Assembly (NCBI GenBank): GCA_021647205.1
Contig: JAKIVD010000004.1
Span: forward strand, 62,001-126,000
DNA length: 64,000 nucleotides
Reading direction: 5' to 3'
Origin: Bacteroidales bacterium
GTDB taxonomy: Bacteria > Bacteroidota > Bacteroidia > Bacteroidales > F082
Of the stretch, positions 16,984-26,500 are shown in pieces; the stretch's first letter is position 1; each line of letters opens with the position of its first letter. The notes below the pieces were generated by a model. It had not been told where the DNA came from. It worked only from the letters and a program-made list of their open reading frames with translations, and ran no database searches. The translations under genes and the position numbers were made by a program.

Positions 16984-18372
16984 TTATTCCTGTACGTTGG
17001 CAATATCTGAAAGTGTCAGGCTTTTCCCGAGGTAAAAATCAAGAATTTTCGACTTGAAGATATAATCGTATTTTGAAGAAGCCAGGTCAGACTCGGCTGA
17101 CGACAGTTGTAATTTGGCAATATTGTAATCAGTTGAGTTGGTCATGCCCACATTGAATTTTTCTTCCATATAATTGAATGCTTCCTGAAATGATTCCACT
17201 GATTTTTTACGTGCGATGTAAGTTTGGTAAGCTGCAATGGCATCGGCATAAGCCTGCTCAATATTCTTTCTGAGGATGTTTTTTTCGATTTCAAGGTTCA
17301 ATTGGGCATTCTCTTCAAAAATTCTTGACTTCCTGACATTTGTAGTCACCTGGTAACCGTTAAATATCGGGATGGACAGCCCGAACACAAGGACTCCGTT
17401 GCGGTTGTCATTTAATTGCTGGTCAAAAGGCTTGGTGTCGCCGAAAACCGGAATAGGGTCGCTGTCAACAATTGAACGGATTTGGTTTGAGTAGAGGGAA
17501 GAATAGGACCCCGAAGCAAATATCCGCGGGCTGTATTGACCTTTTGCCAGCGAAACAGTTCGTTCAGCGCTCTTTACGCGGTATTCGGCACTTTTTATTT
17601 CAGGCATGAATGTTACCGATTTATTGTAAATCATTTCCGGGGGCAGCAAAGAAGGAGTGCCGGTAATTTCAATTTTTGGTTTTTCGATATCAAAATCGGG
17701 ACTGGCTTCGAGGTCAAGCATCTGCATCAAATCAAGGTAGGCCAGCATCAGTTTATTTTTGTTGTTGACCAGGTTGGCTTCTTCACCGGCCTCCTGTGCC
17801 TGAATGTCGTACAAAGCCCCGCGTGCCATTGCCCCGGCTTCAACCTGTTTCTTGGTTCTTTCCATCTGATTTTTGGAAATACTGACCTGGCGCTCTGCAT
17901 TGTTTACAAGTTCCAGATTGAAAAGAATTAACAAATAGCCGGCAGCAATATTCAGCGAAATATCATTTCTGAGCTTGTCCGAATCGTATTTCTGGGCAAG
18001 AAAATCAAACTGTTTCTGCCTGATATTATTAATTTGCTGGAGCCCGTTAAAAAGTGTAACGTCAGAATTAATGCTGAAAAAACTTTGCTGGGTTTGTTGA
18101 TTGGCATAAATATTTGTTTGCGGGTCGGGGGAACGCCCCCATCCAAAATTCTGGGAAATACTCGCATTGAGCGACGGGACAACATTGAGTTTGCTCTGTA
18201 AAACATCATGGTCAGCAGACTCCACACCCAATAGGCTTTGTTTTAGCTGCAGGTTGTTTTGATAAGCATATTCAATACACTTTTCCATCGTCCACAACTC
18301 CTGTGCAACAGCACCAACGCTGTATGTCACCAGTAGCAATAAAAGTAATAAAGCGCCGGTATTCTTTTTCAT
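16984..18372 (-). CDS. TolC family outer-membrane efflux protein
   Basis: A 462-residue outer-membrane channel. I chose ATG 18370-18372 because MKKNTGALLLLLLLVTYSVG AVAQ forms a signal peptide; the frame upstream is not leader-like. The mature protein starts ELWTMEKCIEYAYQNNLQL, the usual TolC/OEP opening, and shows the two-fold repeated helical pattern, with VKSAERTVSLAKGQYSPRIF in the middle and FNVGMTNSTDYNIAKLQLSS near the end. It presumably docks with the adaptor encoded just downstream. A -7 box (TATATTTG, minus strand) is at 18423-18430. Confidence 0.93.
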   Translation of the reverse strand: MKKNTGALLLLLLLVTYSVGAVAQELWTMEKCIEYAYQNNLQLKQSLLGVESADHDVLQSKLNVVPSLNASISQNFGWGRSPDPQTNIYANQQTQQSFFSINSDVTLFNGLQQINNIRQKQFDFLAQKYDSDKLRNDISLNIAAGYLLILFNLELVNNAERQVSISKNQMERTKKQVEAGAMARGALYDIQAQEAGEEANLVNNKNKLMLAYLDLMQMLDLEASPDFDIEKPKIEITGTPSLLPPEMIYNKSVTFMPEIKSAEYRVKSAERTVSLAKGQYSPRIFASGSYSSLYSNQIRSIVDSDPIPVFGDTKPFDQQLNDNRNGVLVFGLSIPIFNGYQVTTNVRKSRIFEENAQLNLEIEKNILRKNIEQAYADAIAAYQTYIARKKSVESFQEAFNYMEEKFNVGMTNSTDYNIAKLQLSSAESDLASSKYDYIFKSKILDFYLGKSLTLSDIANVQE

Positions 18373-18422
18373 GGCATTTGCTTTTTGGTAAATAACGGTT
18401 TCTTTTATCCAAGATTGTGCCA

Positions 18423-18430
18423 CAAATATA
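18423..18430 (-). promoter_or_regulatory. -7 promoter element for the tolC-adaptor pair
   Basis: Minus-strand TATATTTG matches TAnnTTTG, 50 bases before the tolC ATG. A weak TTGA-type -33 lies about 16 bases upstream of it. Confidence 0.45.
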
Positions 18431-18644
18431 ATTCTTTGAAAGCCAGTCAACCTATTCATAAGTGCTAAAAGAGGGGCAGACAAAATGTCCAGTTCAAAAC
18501 AGCGGATGTTCGTTTTTGGACAGATGGTTTAGCCGCTGATGGTCGCTGACTTGTTATGATTTTATCTGCGCCTCCTCAAGCAATCGCTGGCCTCCTAACA
18601 CTTGTTATTAAAAAAACTAATTTTAGCGCCTAAAAATCATTACA

Positions 18645-20975
18645 ATGAAAAGGGCCTTTTATCTTGTTGTCCTCCTCTTGATGTTTCAATTTCTCAACGG
18701 ACAATCCCTTGAGAATGGAATCGGCGATACCATCCATGCCATTCATTACAATATTCATTTAACGGAAGTCAACACCGGCGCCCAAACAATTACAGCCTTT
18801 ACGGAAGTGGAATTAACGCCCCTTGTCAGCAACCTGGATCATGTTCGTTTGGAACTGAAAAGCCTGATTGTTGATTCTGTTTTTGTGGATGGTATTTCCA
18901 CCACCTTCACGCATCAGGATGAAATATTGGACATCCAATTGTTGTCTGCCATTTCAACTGATGATACCATCACGGTAAAAACATTTTATCACGGACAGCC
19001 TTTTCACGAGGGATGGGGCGGGTTTCATTTTAGTGGCGATTATGCTTTCAATCTTGGGGTGGGTTTTGTTTCTATCCCACACAACCTGGGCAAAACCTGG
19101 TTTCCGTGCATCGATGATTTCACCGACCGGGCCACTTACGATCTTTTCGTTACTGTCGGCGATTCGCTGAAAGCCATTGGCGGGGGGATGCTGGTTGAAA
19201 CCATTGACAACGGCGACAACACCCAAACCTGGCACTGGCGGCTTTCGAAAAACATCCCCACTTACCTGGCATCGGTTATGGTAGGCGATTATGTTTTACA
19301 CGAAGATGAGTTTTACGGCATGGAAGATACCGTTCCCATCACCATTTACACCATCCCTGCCGACACGGGCAATGTAGCCGGTTCGTTTGTGAAGCTGAAA
19401 GCCATACTTGAATTCTTTGAAAGCCACTTCGGGCCCTATCCTTTCGGACGGGTGGGCTACACCGGGACGGCCATCGGCGCCATGGAACATGCGGCCAATA
19501 TTTCCTATCCCAATTCGGCAATTAACGGGAATACCGGCAGCGAATCGCTCTACACCCACGAGCTTTCACACATGTGGTTTGGTGACAAAGTTACCTGCTC
19601 GTCAGCCGAAGACATGTGGCTTAACGAGGGCTGGGGCACTTTTTGTGCACTCTATTACCTTGAGGTTTTGTACAGTCATGAAGAATTTGTTGCTGCCATG
19701 CGGGAAAAGCACAAAAAGGTTTTGAAAGAAACCCATTTCATTGATGACGGTTACTGGGCGGTGAGCAACATCCCACAGGTAGTTACTTATGGCAGCACGG
19801 CTTACGACAAAGGTTCCACGGTTGCAAATACCTTGCGGGGCTACGTCGGCGATTCGCTGTTTTTTGATGCCATGACAGCTTACTTGGACCACTTCACCTG
19901 GCAATCAATTTCTTCTGCCGACATGCGCGATTTTTTGACCGATTACACGGGCATTGACATGACGGGCTTTTTTGATGCCTGGGTGTTTACCGAAGGAACA
20001 CCACATTTTTCCATTGACTCCATCCGGGTTACCGAAGGCGATGCCAGCTACAAAGTGGACATTTGGCTGAGGCAAAAATACAAAGGTGCCGATTTCCTGG
20101 CCGATGACAATGTGTTGCCGGTAACCTTCGTTGATGACTATTTTAACGAAGTAACCGATACCGTTCATTTTTCCGGCAGGACGGGACATTCTGTCAAATA
20201 CATCGACATGGAAAAGCTGGACAGTCCGCCTGCTGCCGTATTCCTCGATTTGTACGAAACCATCAACGACGCCACCATCGACAATTTCAAAATCTTCGCA
20301 ACAGCGGAAGACTATGTTTTCCCGGAAACCTATTTTAAAATCCTGGTCGACCAGTTGAACGATTCTGCACTGGTCAGGGTCACCAATTCGTGGGTGGCGC
20401 CCGACAGCCTGAAAACACCAATTGATGGCTTGCGCTTGTCTGGATACCGGCATTGGAAGGTGGAAGGGGTCTTTCCTGAAAACATGCAGGCCGGGGGCAG
20501 GTTTTTTTACGATAACACGCCACAGCTTGACGGAGACCTGATTCTTTCAGAGATTGACTCTGTCCGAATTTTGTACCGGGCCAATCCGGGCGAGGACTGG
20601 CAGGACATCCCCCAAACCCATGTCGGAATCTGGTCGGTGGGACATATTTTTGTAGATGAATTACAGCCCGGCGAATACACACTTGCTGTTTGGGACACTG
20701 AAATAGTTGGCAGAACGGAGAAGCTGTCTTCTGAAAAAGTGAGGATTTACCCCAACCCTTCCAAAGGGAAACTGCAATTTGAATTTGCAGAGAAAGGAAA
20801 TTACACACTCAGTTTTTACCGGACGAATGGCACACGGATTGACAGCCTGAATGTAAACGGGAAAAGAAAATCCTGGAAACTGCCCAAAAACTTCAGTGCA
20901 TCAGAAGTCATTTTAGTCCGCGTTTACCAGGGGGGGCAATTGATTGCAAGTGAGAAGGTTGTTTTTCTGCAGTGA
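18645..20975 (+). CDS. secreted M1 family metallopeptidase with T9SS sorting domain
   Basis: A zinc aminopeptidase-like protein of 776 residues exported through the Sec system (leader MKRAFYLVVLLLMFQFLNG) and then T9SS. The M1 catalytic signature is complete: GAMEH (278-282, the usual GxMEN exopeptidase motif with His in place of Asn), HELSH (305-309) and the third zinc ligand Glu328 in MWLNEGWGTF. The N-terminal beta domain resembles other M1 enzymes. The C-terminal ~80 residues begin RIYPNPSKGKLQFEF and end SEKVVFLQ, a type A sorting domain. The likely role is surface or secreted peptide degradation. GxMEH instead of GxMEN could change N-terminal amine recognition. Confidence 0.93.
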   Translation: MKRAFYLVVLLLMFQFLNGQSLENGIGDTIHAIHYNIHLTEVNTGAQTITAFTEVELTPLVSNLDHVRLELKSLIVDSVFVDGISTTFTHQDEILDIQLLSAISTDDTITVKTFYHGQPFHEGWGGFHFSGDYAFNLGVGFVSIPHNLGKTWFPCIDDFTDRATYDLFVTVGDSLKAIGGGMLVETIDNGDNTQTWHWRLSKNIPTYLASVMVGDYVLHEDEFYGMEDTVPITIYTIPADTGNVAGSFVKLKAILEFFESHFGPYPFGRVGYTGTAIGAMEHAANISYPNSAINGNTGSESLYTHELSHMWFGDKVTCSSAEDMWLNEGWGTFCALYYLEVLYSHEEFVAAMREKHKKVLKETHFIDDGYWAVSNIPQVVTYGSTAYDKGSTVANTLRGYVGDSLFFDAMTAYLDHFTWQSISSADMRDFLTDYTGIDMTGFFDAWVFTEGTPHFSIDSIRVTEGDASYKVDIWLRQKYKGADFLADDNVLPVTFVDDYFNEVTDTVHFSGRTGHSVKYIDMEKLDSPPAAVFLDLYETINDATIDNFKIFATAEDYVFPETYFKILVDQLNDSALVRVTNSWVAPDSLKTPIDGLRLSGYRHWKVEGVFPENMQAGGRFFYDNTPQLDGDLILSEIDSVRILYRANPGEDWQDIPQTHVGIWSVGHIFVDELQPGEYTLAVWDTEIVGRTEKLSSEKVRIYPNPSKGKLQFEFAEKGNYTLSFYRTNGTRIDSLNVNGKRKSWKLPKNFSASEVILVRVYQGGQLIASEKVVFLQ

Positions 20976-21009
20976 CGGCTTGCCAAAATTTAAGGGAACC
21001 CAATGAAGT

Positions 21010-21258
21010 TTATTCGGTGGAAGACTCCGATGCACTTGCCAGCCAAATCATGCCAATGGATGCTGCAATGAGCGAAGCCGTCAGGATGCCCACCTTGGCA
21101 ATCTGCTTGTATTCATCCGACTTGAAAGCCAGATCGGAAATAAACATGGACATGGTAAAGCCGATACCGGCCAGGAAAGCTGTGCTGTAAACCTGTTTCC
21201 AACTGACGCCTTCGGGAAGGTTTTCGCATTTCAATTTTACTACGAGCCTTGAGAACAA
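21010..21258 (-). pseudogene. C-terminal remnant of a Na+/H+ antiporter NhaA
   Basis: Translation of the minus strand here gives SRLVVKLKCENLPEGVSWKQ, then VYSTAFLAGIGFTMSMFISDLAF, ending WLASASESSTE. This matches the last ~80 residues of NhaA, where E. coli has LALRLKLAHLPEGTTYQQI and GIGFTMSIFIASLAF. The ten transmembrane segments that should precede it are missing. Homology stops about 21258, and the frame then runs into the antisense of tRNA-Pro. No start codon with NhaA-like sequence is present. It looks like a gene whose 5' four-fifths was lost by deletion; expression is not expected. Confidence 0.82.
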
Positions 21259-21345
21259 AAGACGAGAGTAGTGGAAAGTTTTTAACCAATCGGTAGCCAA
21301 TGTTTTACTGAAAGGCAGCGCGCGTCCATATTTCAAATAAAAATG

Positions 21346-21378
21346 TTTTTGTATTAAGTGAATGATTGTTACTTTTGC
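21346..21378 (+). promoter_or_regulatory. Bacteroidota-type promoter for tRNA-Pro
   Basis: TTTTTG (21346-21351), 18-base spacer, TACTTTTGC (21370-21378): the same arrangement as the tRNA-Phe promoter. Confidence 0.8.
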
Positions 21379-21389
21379 AGCCCGGTTTT

Positions 21390-21464
21390 CGGGGTGTGGC
21401 GCAGTCCGGTTAGCGCGCGTCGTTCGGGACGACGAGGTCGGAGGTTCGAATCCTCTCACCCCGA
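21390..21464 (+). tRNA. tRNA-Pro (anticodon CGG)
   Basis: A 75-nucleotide cloverleaf. Acceptor CGGGGTG pairs with CACCCCG, discriminator A. The anticodon stem CGTCG/CGACG frames the loop TTCGGGA, anticodon CGG. The T loop is TTCGAAT. CCA is not encoded. The DUF1289 gene follows 54 bases later. Confidence 0.96.
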
Positions 21465-21465
21465 C

Positions 21466-21499
21466 AAAAAAGCCTTGCATCCTTGTGCGGGGTTTTTTT
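21466..21499 (+). terminator. probable terminator after tRNA-Pro
   Basis: AAAAAGCCTTGCA pairs with TGCGGGGTTTTTT over 13 positions including three G-T pairs, loop of six, ending in a T run. It lies just before the DUF1289 start, so read-through may supply that gene. Confidence 0.6.
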
Positions 21500-21518
21500 A
21501 ATACTTTAATTGATTTTT

Positions 21519-21716
21519 ATGTCCGAAATCCAATCTCCCTGTATTAAAATCTGCCACCGCGATTCAAATGATGTGTGCTTTGGTTGCCGCCGTACCGGCG
21601 AAGAAATCGGAAACTGGTCGAAATACTCCAACGAGGAAAAAAAAGCCGTCCTCGACAAAACTTATGCGCGAACCAATGTAAAAGGCGAGATGCCCCCGGG
21701 TAACTTTTTACGCTAA
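21519..21716 (+). CDS. DUF1289 family protein
   Basis: A 65-residue protein starting at ATG 21519 (MSEIQSPCIKICHRD). It carries the DUF1289 pattern: SPCIKIC, then CFGCRRTGEEIGNWSKYSNE, with four conserved Cys (two CxxxC/CxxC pairs) that could bind a metal. The function of the family is unknown. It begins 55 bases after tRNA-Pro with a terminator-like hairpin between, and no separate promoter was recognised. A strong terminator follows at 21765-21802. Confidence 0.85.
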   Translation: MSEIQSPCIKICHRDSNDVCFGCRRTGEEIGNWSKYSNEEKKAVLDKTYARTNVKGEMPPGNFLR

Positions 21717-21764
21717 ACTTTCTCCTGCCTTTAAAGATTCGTGTTTTCTTTTCTTTCAGCGCAA

Positions 21765-21802
21765 AAAAGAAGCTGCCGGCAACAATGCCGGCAGCTTCTT
21801 TT
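21765..21802. terminator. bidirectional terminator
   Basis: Perfect 16-bp inverted repeat AAAAGAAGCTGCCGGC / GCCGGCAGCTTCTTTT, loop of six. It serves the DUF1289 gene on the plus strand and the cytochrome gene on the minus strand (stop at 21818). Confidence 0.92.
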
Positions 21803-21817
21803 GCATGCTTTCAATCA

Positions 21818-23308
21818 TTAATCAGGAAAAACTGTCGTGTCGGCACAAGCTTTGTAAAGGTCTGTCATATCGGTAAGCGTCATGTCAAACTCGCCTTTCA
21901 TCGAAGAGCCAAGTTGACCGTACTTCACTTTATGATGCACTTCGTAAGGTTTCGAGCGGGTAAATTTGCCAACGGTCTTGCCCTCGAGGTCGATATTTGT
22001 GCCATCGGCGCCATGGCAGGCTGCACAATTTGCAGTGTAAAAGTCATTCCCGTTTGCTGCATCACCATCACGGCCTACATTTGAGAATTCAACTGAGCCT
22101 GTCGGGTAGCTCCCTGTGTAGGCAGCGTCGTACAATTCAGTAACGTCAAACATACCTTCCTTTAAGAAGCTTACAAGGTTCCAGATTTGAGCTTCGGTCA
22201 AGACCTGGTTCAGGTTTGGCATTTTATCACCTTCGGTATTATTTGTCTCGGGATCGTAGCTTGCCAAATCGTAGGCAATGTCCCTTCTGTTGGCTGTACG
22301 TGTCAGGGCATCGAACAATTCCTGTGGACTAAGGGACTGAGCCCTTTCGTAAAGAACTACCGGCGAAACGTTCGGGCGGGTTGTTTTCGGCGCCCTGCCG
22401 ATGTATGCCCCGTTTCTGCCCAGTCCATCCCAGCCGTGGCATTGTTTGCAACGGAAAAAATCTTTGTATGTATCGAAGAGGGCAATATTGGGGTCGCTCT
22501 GATCAAAACCTGACTCGGCACTCCAGAACTTATCGAACATGATGCCACCCAAAGAAAGGTCTCCCTTTATCAGGGCTTCATCGGGAAAAGCCGCTGTGTC
22601 CGACAACGCTTTATAAAGATCGCGCATTTCATTAATTGTCATGTCAAATTCACCAACCATCGAAGAACCAAGCTGACCATATTTCACTTTGTGCTGCGAT
22701 TCGTTTGGTTTGGAACGGATAAATTTCCCCAATGTCTTGCCTTCTAAGTCAAGGGAAGTGCCGTCAGTGCCGTGGCAGGCAACGCAGTTTGCTGTGTAAA
22801 AGGAGTTGCCATTTGCTGCATCCCCGTCAAGGCCCACATTTGAGAAAGCTGCCGAGCCTGTCGGATAGCTCCCCGAATAAGCAGCGTCATACAGTTCTGA
22901 GACATCAAAGATGCCTTCTTTCAGGAATTTAACGATATCCCAGATTTGGGCATCTGTCAAAATCTGAGTCAAATTGGGCATTTTGTCACCCTCTGTATTA
23001 TTTGTTTCAGGATCGTAAGTAGACAAGTCAAATGAGATATCTCTTCTGTTGACCGTGGCTTTAAGGCCATCGAACAATTCCTGCGGACTTTCGTTTTGCA
23101 CCATTTCATAAAGGTTCAGTGCGGCAACATTCGGGCGGGTTGTTTTTGGTGGCCTGCTTATATATGCGCCGTTTTGCCCCAGTCCGTCCCAGCCATGGCA
23201 TTGCTTGCAGCGAAAAAAATCTTTCGACGCATCAAAGGTGGCAATATTGGGGTCGTTCTGATCAAAGCCCGATTCGGCACTCCAGAATTTGTCGAACATG
23301 ATGCCCCC
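21818..23308. repeat. in-gene direct duplication of ~759 bp (two heme modules)
   Basis: Two tandem units inside the cytochrome gene, about 22550-23308 and 21818-22549. The protein copies are nearly identical over long runs, whereas the DNA differs mostly at third codon positions, so the duplication is not very recent. Confidence 0.85.
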
Positions 23309-23428
23309 GCTTGAGACAGCGGCTTTTTCATAAGCCCCTTCGTTGGGGTCGATAGGCTTTTTCTTGTCGCAACTGCTCAAAACGCAGGCGAAAAGAAACA
23401 TTCCGAGCAATAAATAAATGGTTTTCAT
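21818..23428 (-). CDS. tetraheme c-type cytochrome lipoprotein with internal duplication
   Basis: A 536-residue lipoprotein: start ATG 23426-23428, leader MKTIYLLLGMFLFACVLSSC with the lipobox LSSC and Cys20 as lipid anchor. It has four CxxCH heme motifs: CKQCH 74-78, CVACH 215-219, CKQCH 327-331 and CAACH about 468-472. Residues 41-293 and 294-536 are two copies of one ~253-residue unit, each with one CKQCHGWDGLG heme and one CHGxDGT heme; for example GGIMFDKFWSAESGFDQ occurs at 41 and again at 294. Cytochromes of this kind carry electrons across the periplasm or at the outer membrane. No oxidase or reductase gene adjoins, so the partner is unknown. The minus-strand terminator is at 21765-21802. 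Confidence 0.92.
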   Translation of the reverse strand: MKTIYLLLGMFLFACVLSSCDKKKPIDPNEGAYEKAAVSSGGIMFDKFWSAESGFDQNDPNIATFDASKDFFRCKQCHGWDGLGQNGAYISRPPKTTRPNVAALNLYEMVQNESPQELFDGLKATVNRRDISFDLSTYDPETNNTEGDKMPNLTQILTDAQIWDIVKFLKEGIFDVSELYDAAYSGSYPTGSAAFSNVGLDGDAANGNSFYTANCVACHGTDGTSLDLEGKTLGKFIRSKPNESQHKVKYGQLGSSMVGEFDMTINEMRDLYKALSDTAAFPDEALIKGDLSLGGIMFDKFWSAESGFDQSDPNIALFDTYKDFFRCKQCHGWDGLGRNGAYIGRAPKTTRPNVSPVVLYERAQSLSPQELFDALTRTANRRDIAYDLASYDPETNNTEGDKMPNLNQVLTEAQIWNLVSFLKEGMFDVTELYDAAYTGSYPTGSVEFSNVGRDGDAANGNDFYTANCAACHGADGTNIDLEGKTVGKFTRSKPYEVHHKVKYGQLGSSMKGEFDMTLTDMTDLYKACADTTVFPD

Positions 23429-23550
23429 AATTCTCAGTTTTTGGTTGTTGGTTGATTTATTTTTCTTTTTTCCCGCTTCAGATTGATTACTCTTCAACAG
23501 GGCGAATATACAGTTATTTATACGATATTCCTAAAAAAACCGCAGGGCTT

Positions 23551-26500
23551 CTACTGAACAACTAATTTTTTTGTTTTTGTACCTGCTCCGTTAGTCAGCC
23601 TGATGAGGTACACCCCGCCCGCTAAGTCGCTGATGTCGGTTTTCAGCCGTTTGTTTTCTGTTTGGAAAGACTTTACCAGCCGTCCCTCCAGATCAAGAAT
23701 TTGCAAAGTGGCAGCTTGTTCAGAGAAGCTGATAACAGTCAGTTGCCCTGTTGTGGGGTTGGGATAGAAAACAAAAGGCGGGGGTTGCTCCCGCATCTTT
23801 TCCGAAACACCTACTGTCTGGCTGATGTCAACATTGGCGAGGTATAAATTATTGCCATAATTGGCAAAGGATTCAAATTGTATTTTGATATTTTCCTGTC
23901 CGGCCCAATCTGTTAGGTCGATCATGGGGCAGGTAGCACCATAGCCTGCATCGCACCAATCTGCCTGACTTTGTGGTTCAAAAAACTCATTCGTAGGATC
24001 GGCTGTTGCAAACACGCCTTCGCCATCAGGCCCGCCGGCAAAAACACGTGTCCAGCTTTCCCCGCAGTCATTGGAAATCTTCACAATTAAAGAGTCTTTT
24101 TGCAGAAACCTTTGTGCATAAGCGTATTTGAAACTCATAAATACTTCGTTGTAGCCAAGGAAACTCAGCAAGGGGCTGGTGAGGTAGTCTCTTTCATCTG
24201 TTGTCGTATAATCGAAAAAATTCATCCAGGCCACCTGATTTGTTCCGTTCTGGATACTTGTTGTTCCCCACGTTTTTTTACCATCAGGATTGGTAACCTC
24301 CCAACCTTTTGCCTGGAGTGTAGCACCTTCAAAATTTTCGTAAAACGGAATGGGTACACCGCCAATTGAAATATAATCTTCACGGACCAGTTCACTTTCG
24401 CCTGCGCTGTTTGTTACTTTCAGACTGACTGTGTAACTGCCTGTCCCGGAAAATTCTACCAAAGGGTTTTGCGAAAACTGATCCGTCCCGTCCATGTAGG
24501 TGATGCTGTTGGGTGCAAACGACCATTCCCAGCTAACAGGGCAGGCTTCCGACAAATCGTAAAACCGGATGACGCCCCCGCTGCATTCAACCGTATCTTC
24601 AGCCATAAATTTGACGATGGGGAGTAAATTGTCGTCCACTGTTATGTACCCGGTGATTGTGATGCTGTCGGCTCCTTCAGCATTGCTTACCTTAAGGGAA
24701 ACTTCGTAAGTTCCGGCCTGGTCGTAAACAACTTGTGTCGGGTTTGCCATGTTTGAGTACGACGGTGTAGCCCCCTCAAAAGCCCACGACCAGTTTTGCG
24801 GGTAACCGGAAGAGCGGTCGTAAAAGTCGATGGCACAACCGGTTGGCACTTGTGTTTCGCTGGATTCAAAGCCGGCAAGGGGCTGGTAATGATAGGGAAT
24901 TGACCCCCACAACCCCCGCCCGTAAGATGAAATCCTGATGCGGTCCCGCACCGGGTCGTCTGCATGATGGAAAATCTCAACTTCACTTGCCAGGATGGCG
25001 GCAGGCAACCCTTCAGAGAAACTGACCCAGTCGTCCATGTTTTCATCTTTAAAAAATACCCCGACATTGGAGGCCACGTACAGGCCTTCGATCTTGTTCC
25101 TGTCATAAAACGCAATGTCATTTAAACTAACAGTGGGCAAAGTACCCGAAATGTCTTCCCAGTTAAGGCCCCTGTCTTCCGATTTAAACACCTTCATATT
25201 TTGGGTAATGTAAACCACCTCCGGATTCCATGGATGTGCTTCGATGTCGGTAACAGCACCTGACGAAGGAAGCTGGTTGGTCAAATCAAAAAACATCGGT
25301 GTTCCGTTCATAACGTCATCGGAACGGTGCAAACCGCCAAGTGTGGCGAAGTAAAAGATGTCTTCATCGGCTGGTGAGTGCTCAACGACCCGCAACGAAC
25401 CCGTCCCGTTGGAAATTTTCATCCAGGAAGGGGAGTCGGCCTGCAGGTTATTTGTCCGCCACAAATTTTGGTAACCTGCAAACATTACATTCGGATTGTA
25501 TTCGTGGGGCGTAAAAGGTGTTACCCAGTTTCCCTGTTCCGTAATCCCGCCAATTCCCTGTCCGGCAATGGCCTTTACAGCTTTGTCGTTGACCATACGG
25601 AACATTCTGCCACGCTGCATGCAACCGTAGCTGAGGGTGGTGTCGGTAACATCCATGGCGGCCTCCATGCCATCGGCATACATATCCGATTGTATCCAGG
25701 TATCGGTATGGAAAATGGAAATGCCGTTGTCCTGGTAACCGGTGGTTACGTGATTGCTGATGATTTTACTTTGCCCCAATTTATACTGTTGTCCGATAGC
25801 GAGTCCGTCGGTAATCCTGTTCCAGGTGCTGCCACTGTTGCCGGTCCACCAGATGCCACCGTCGTTGCCCACATAAAGCCGGCCGTCAGCAGGATTGTAT
25901 TCGAGCACATGCAGGTCGGCGTGAACAGGATAAGCCCCGCAATCCCCCACCTGGTTGGACGACATTGTCCAGCTTTGCCCGCCATTGACAGATTTCCAGG
26001 AATTAACACCCCCGCCAAGGATGAACTCGGCATTTAACGGGTCAACTGCCATGTCGAGGTCGTACCAGGCCTGTCCGCCACTGCCCCCATTACAGGCCCA
26101 ACCCATAATATTTGGCGAATTTGACCGCGTGTCGAAATTGGTACCCCCATCGGTTGAGCGGTACAGCCCGTAAAATGCGGCGCTGCCCGTGGCCAGGAAA
26201 TAGACGTATTCCGGATTGTCGGGCGAAACGCCGATGACTGCACGACTGGCCGCAGTTGGCAAACCGGAAGTGATTCTTTGCCAGTTTTCACCCCTGTCGG
26301 TTGAGCGGTAAAAGCGGGCACCCGAAACACCATACAGCACTGAAGCATCTCCGGGTTTAAACAAAATATCTTTGAAGCCCCCGCTTTCCTTTTGCACCCA
26401 ATTCTGACCGGCATCGGCGGTTTTGAATATCCCGCCATTGCTTGCGGCAAAAACAACAGAAGCCGAATCGGGATGCTGGATCATGCGCCCAACCGTAACA

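Noticed and set aside
21390-21464. tRNA-Pro as attachment site of a present integrative element
   Set aside because: No integrase and no second copy of the tRNA 3' end in the window; only a remnant event can be suspected.
21258-21480. N-terminal half of the minus frame ending at 21010 (VRGFEPPTSSSRT...)
   Set aside because: It is the antisense of tRNA-Pro; this peptide is a well-known false translation. Only the NhaA-like part is kept.
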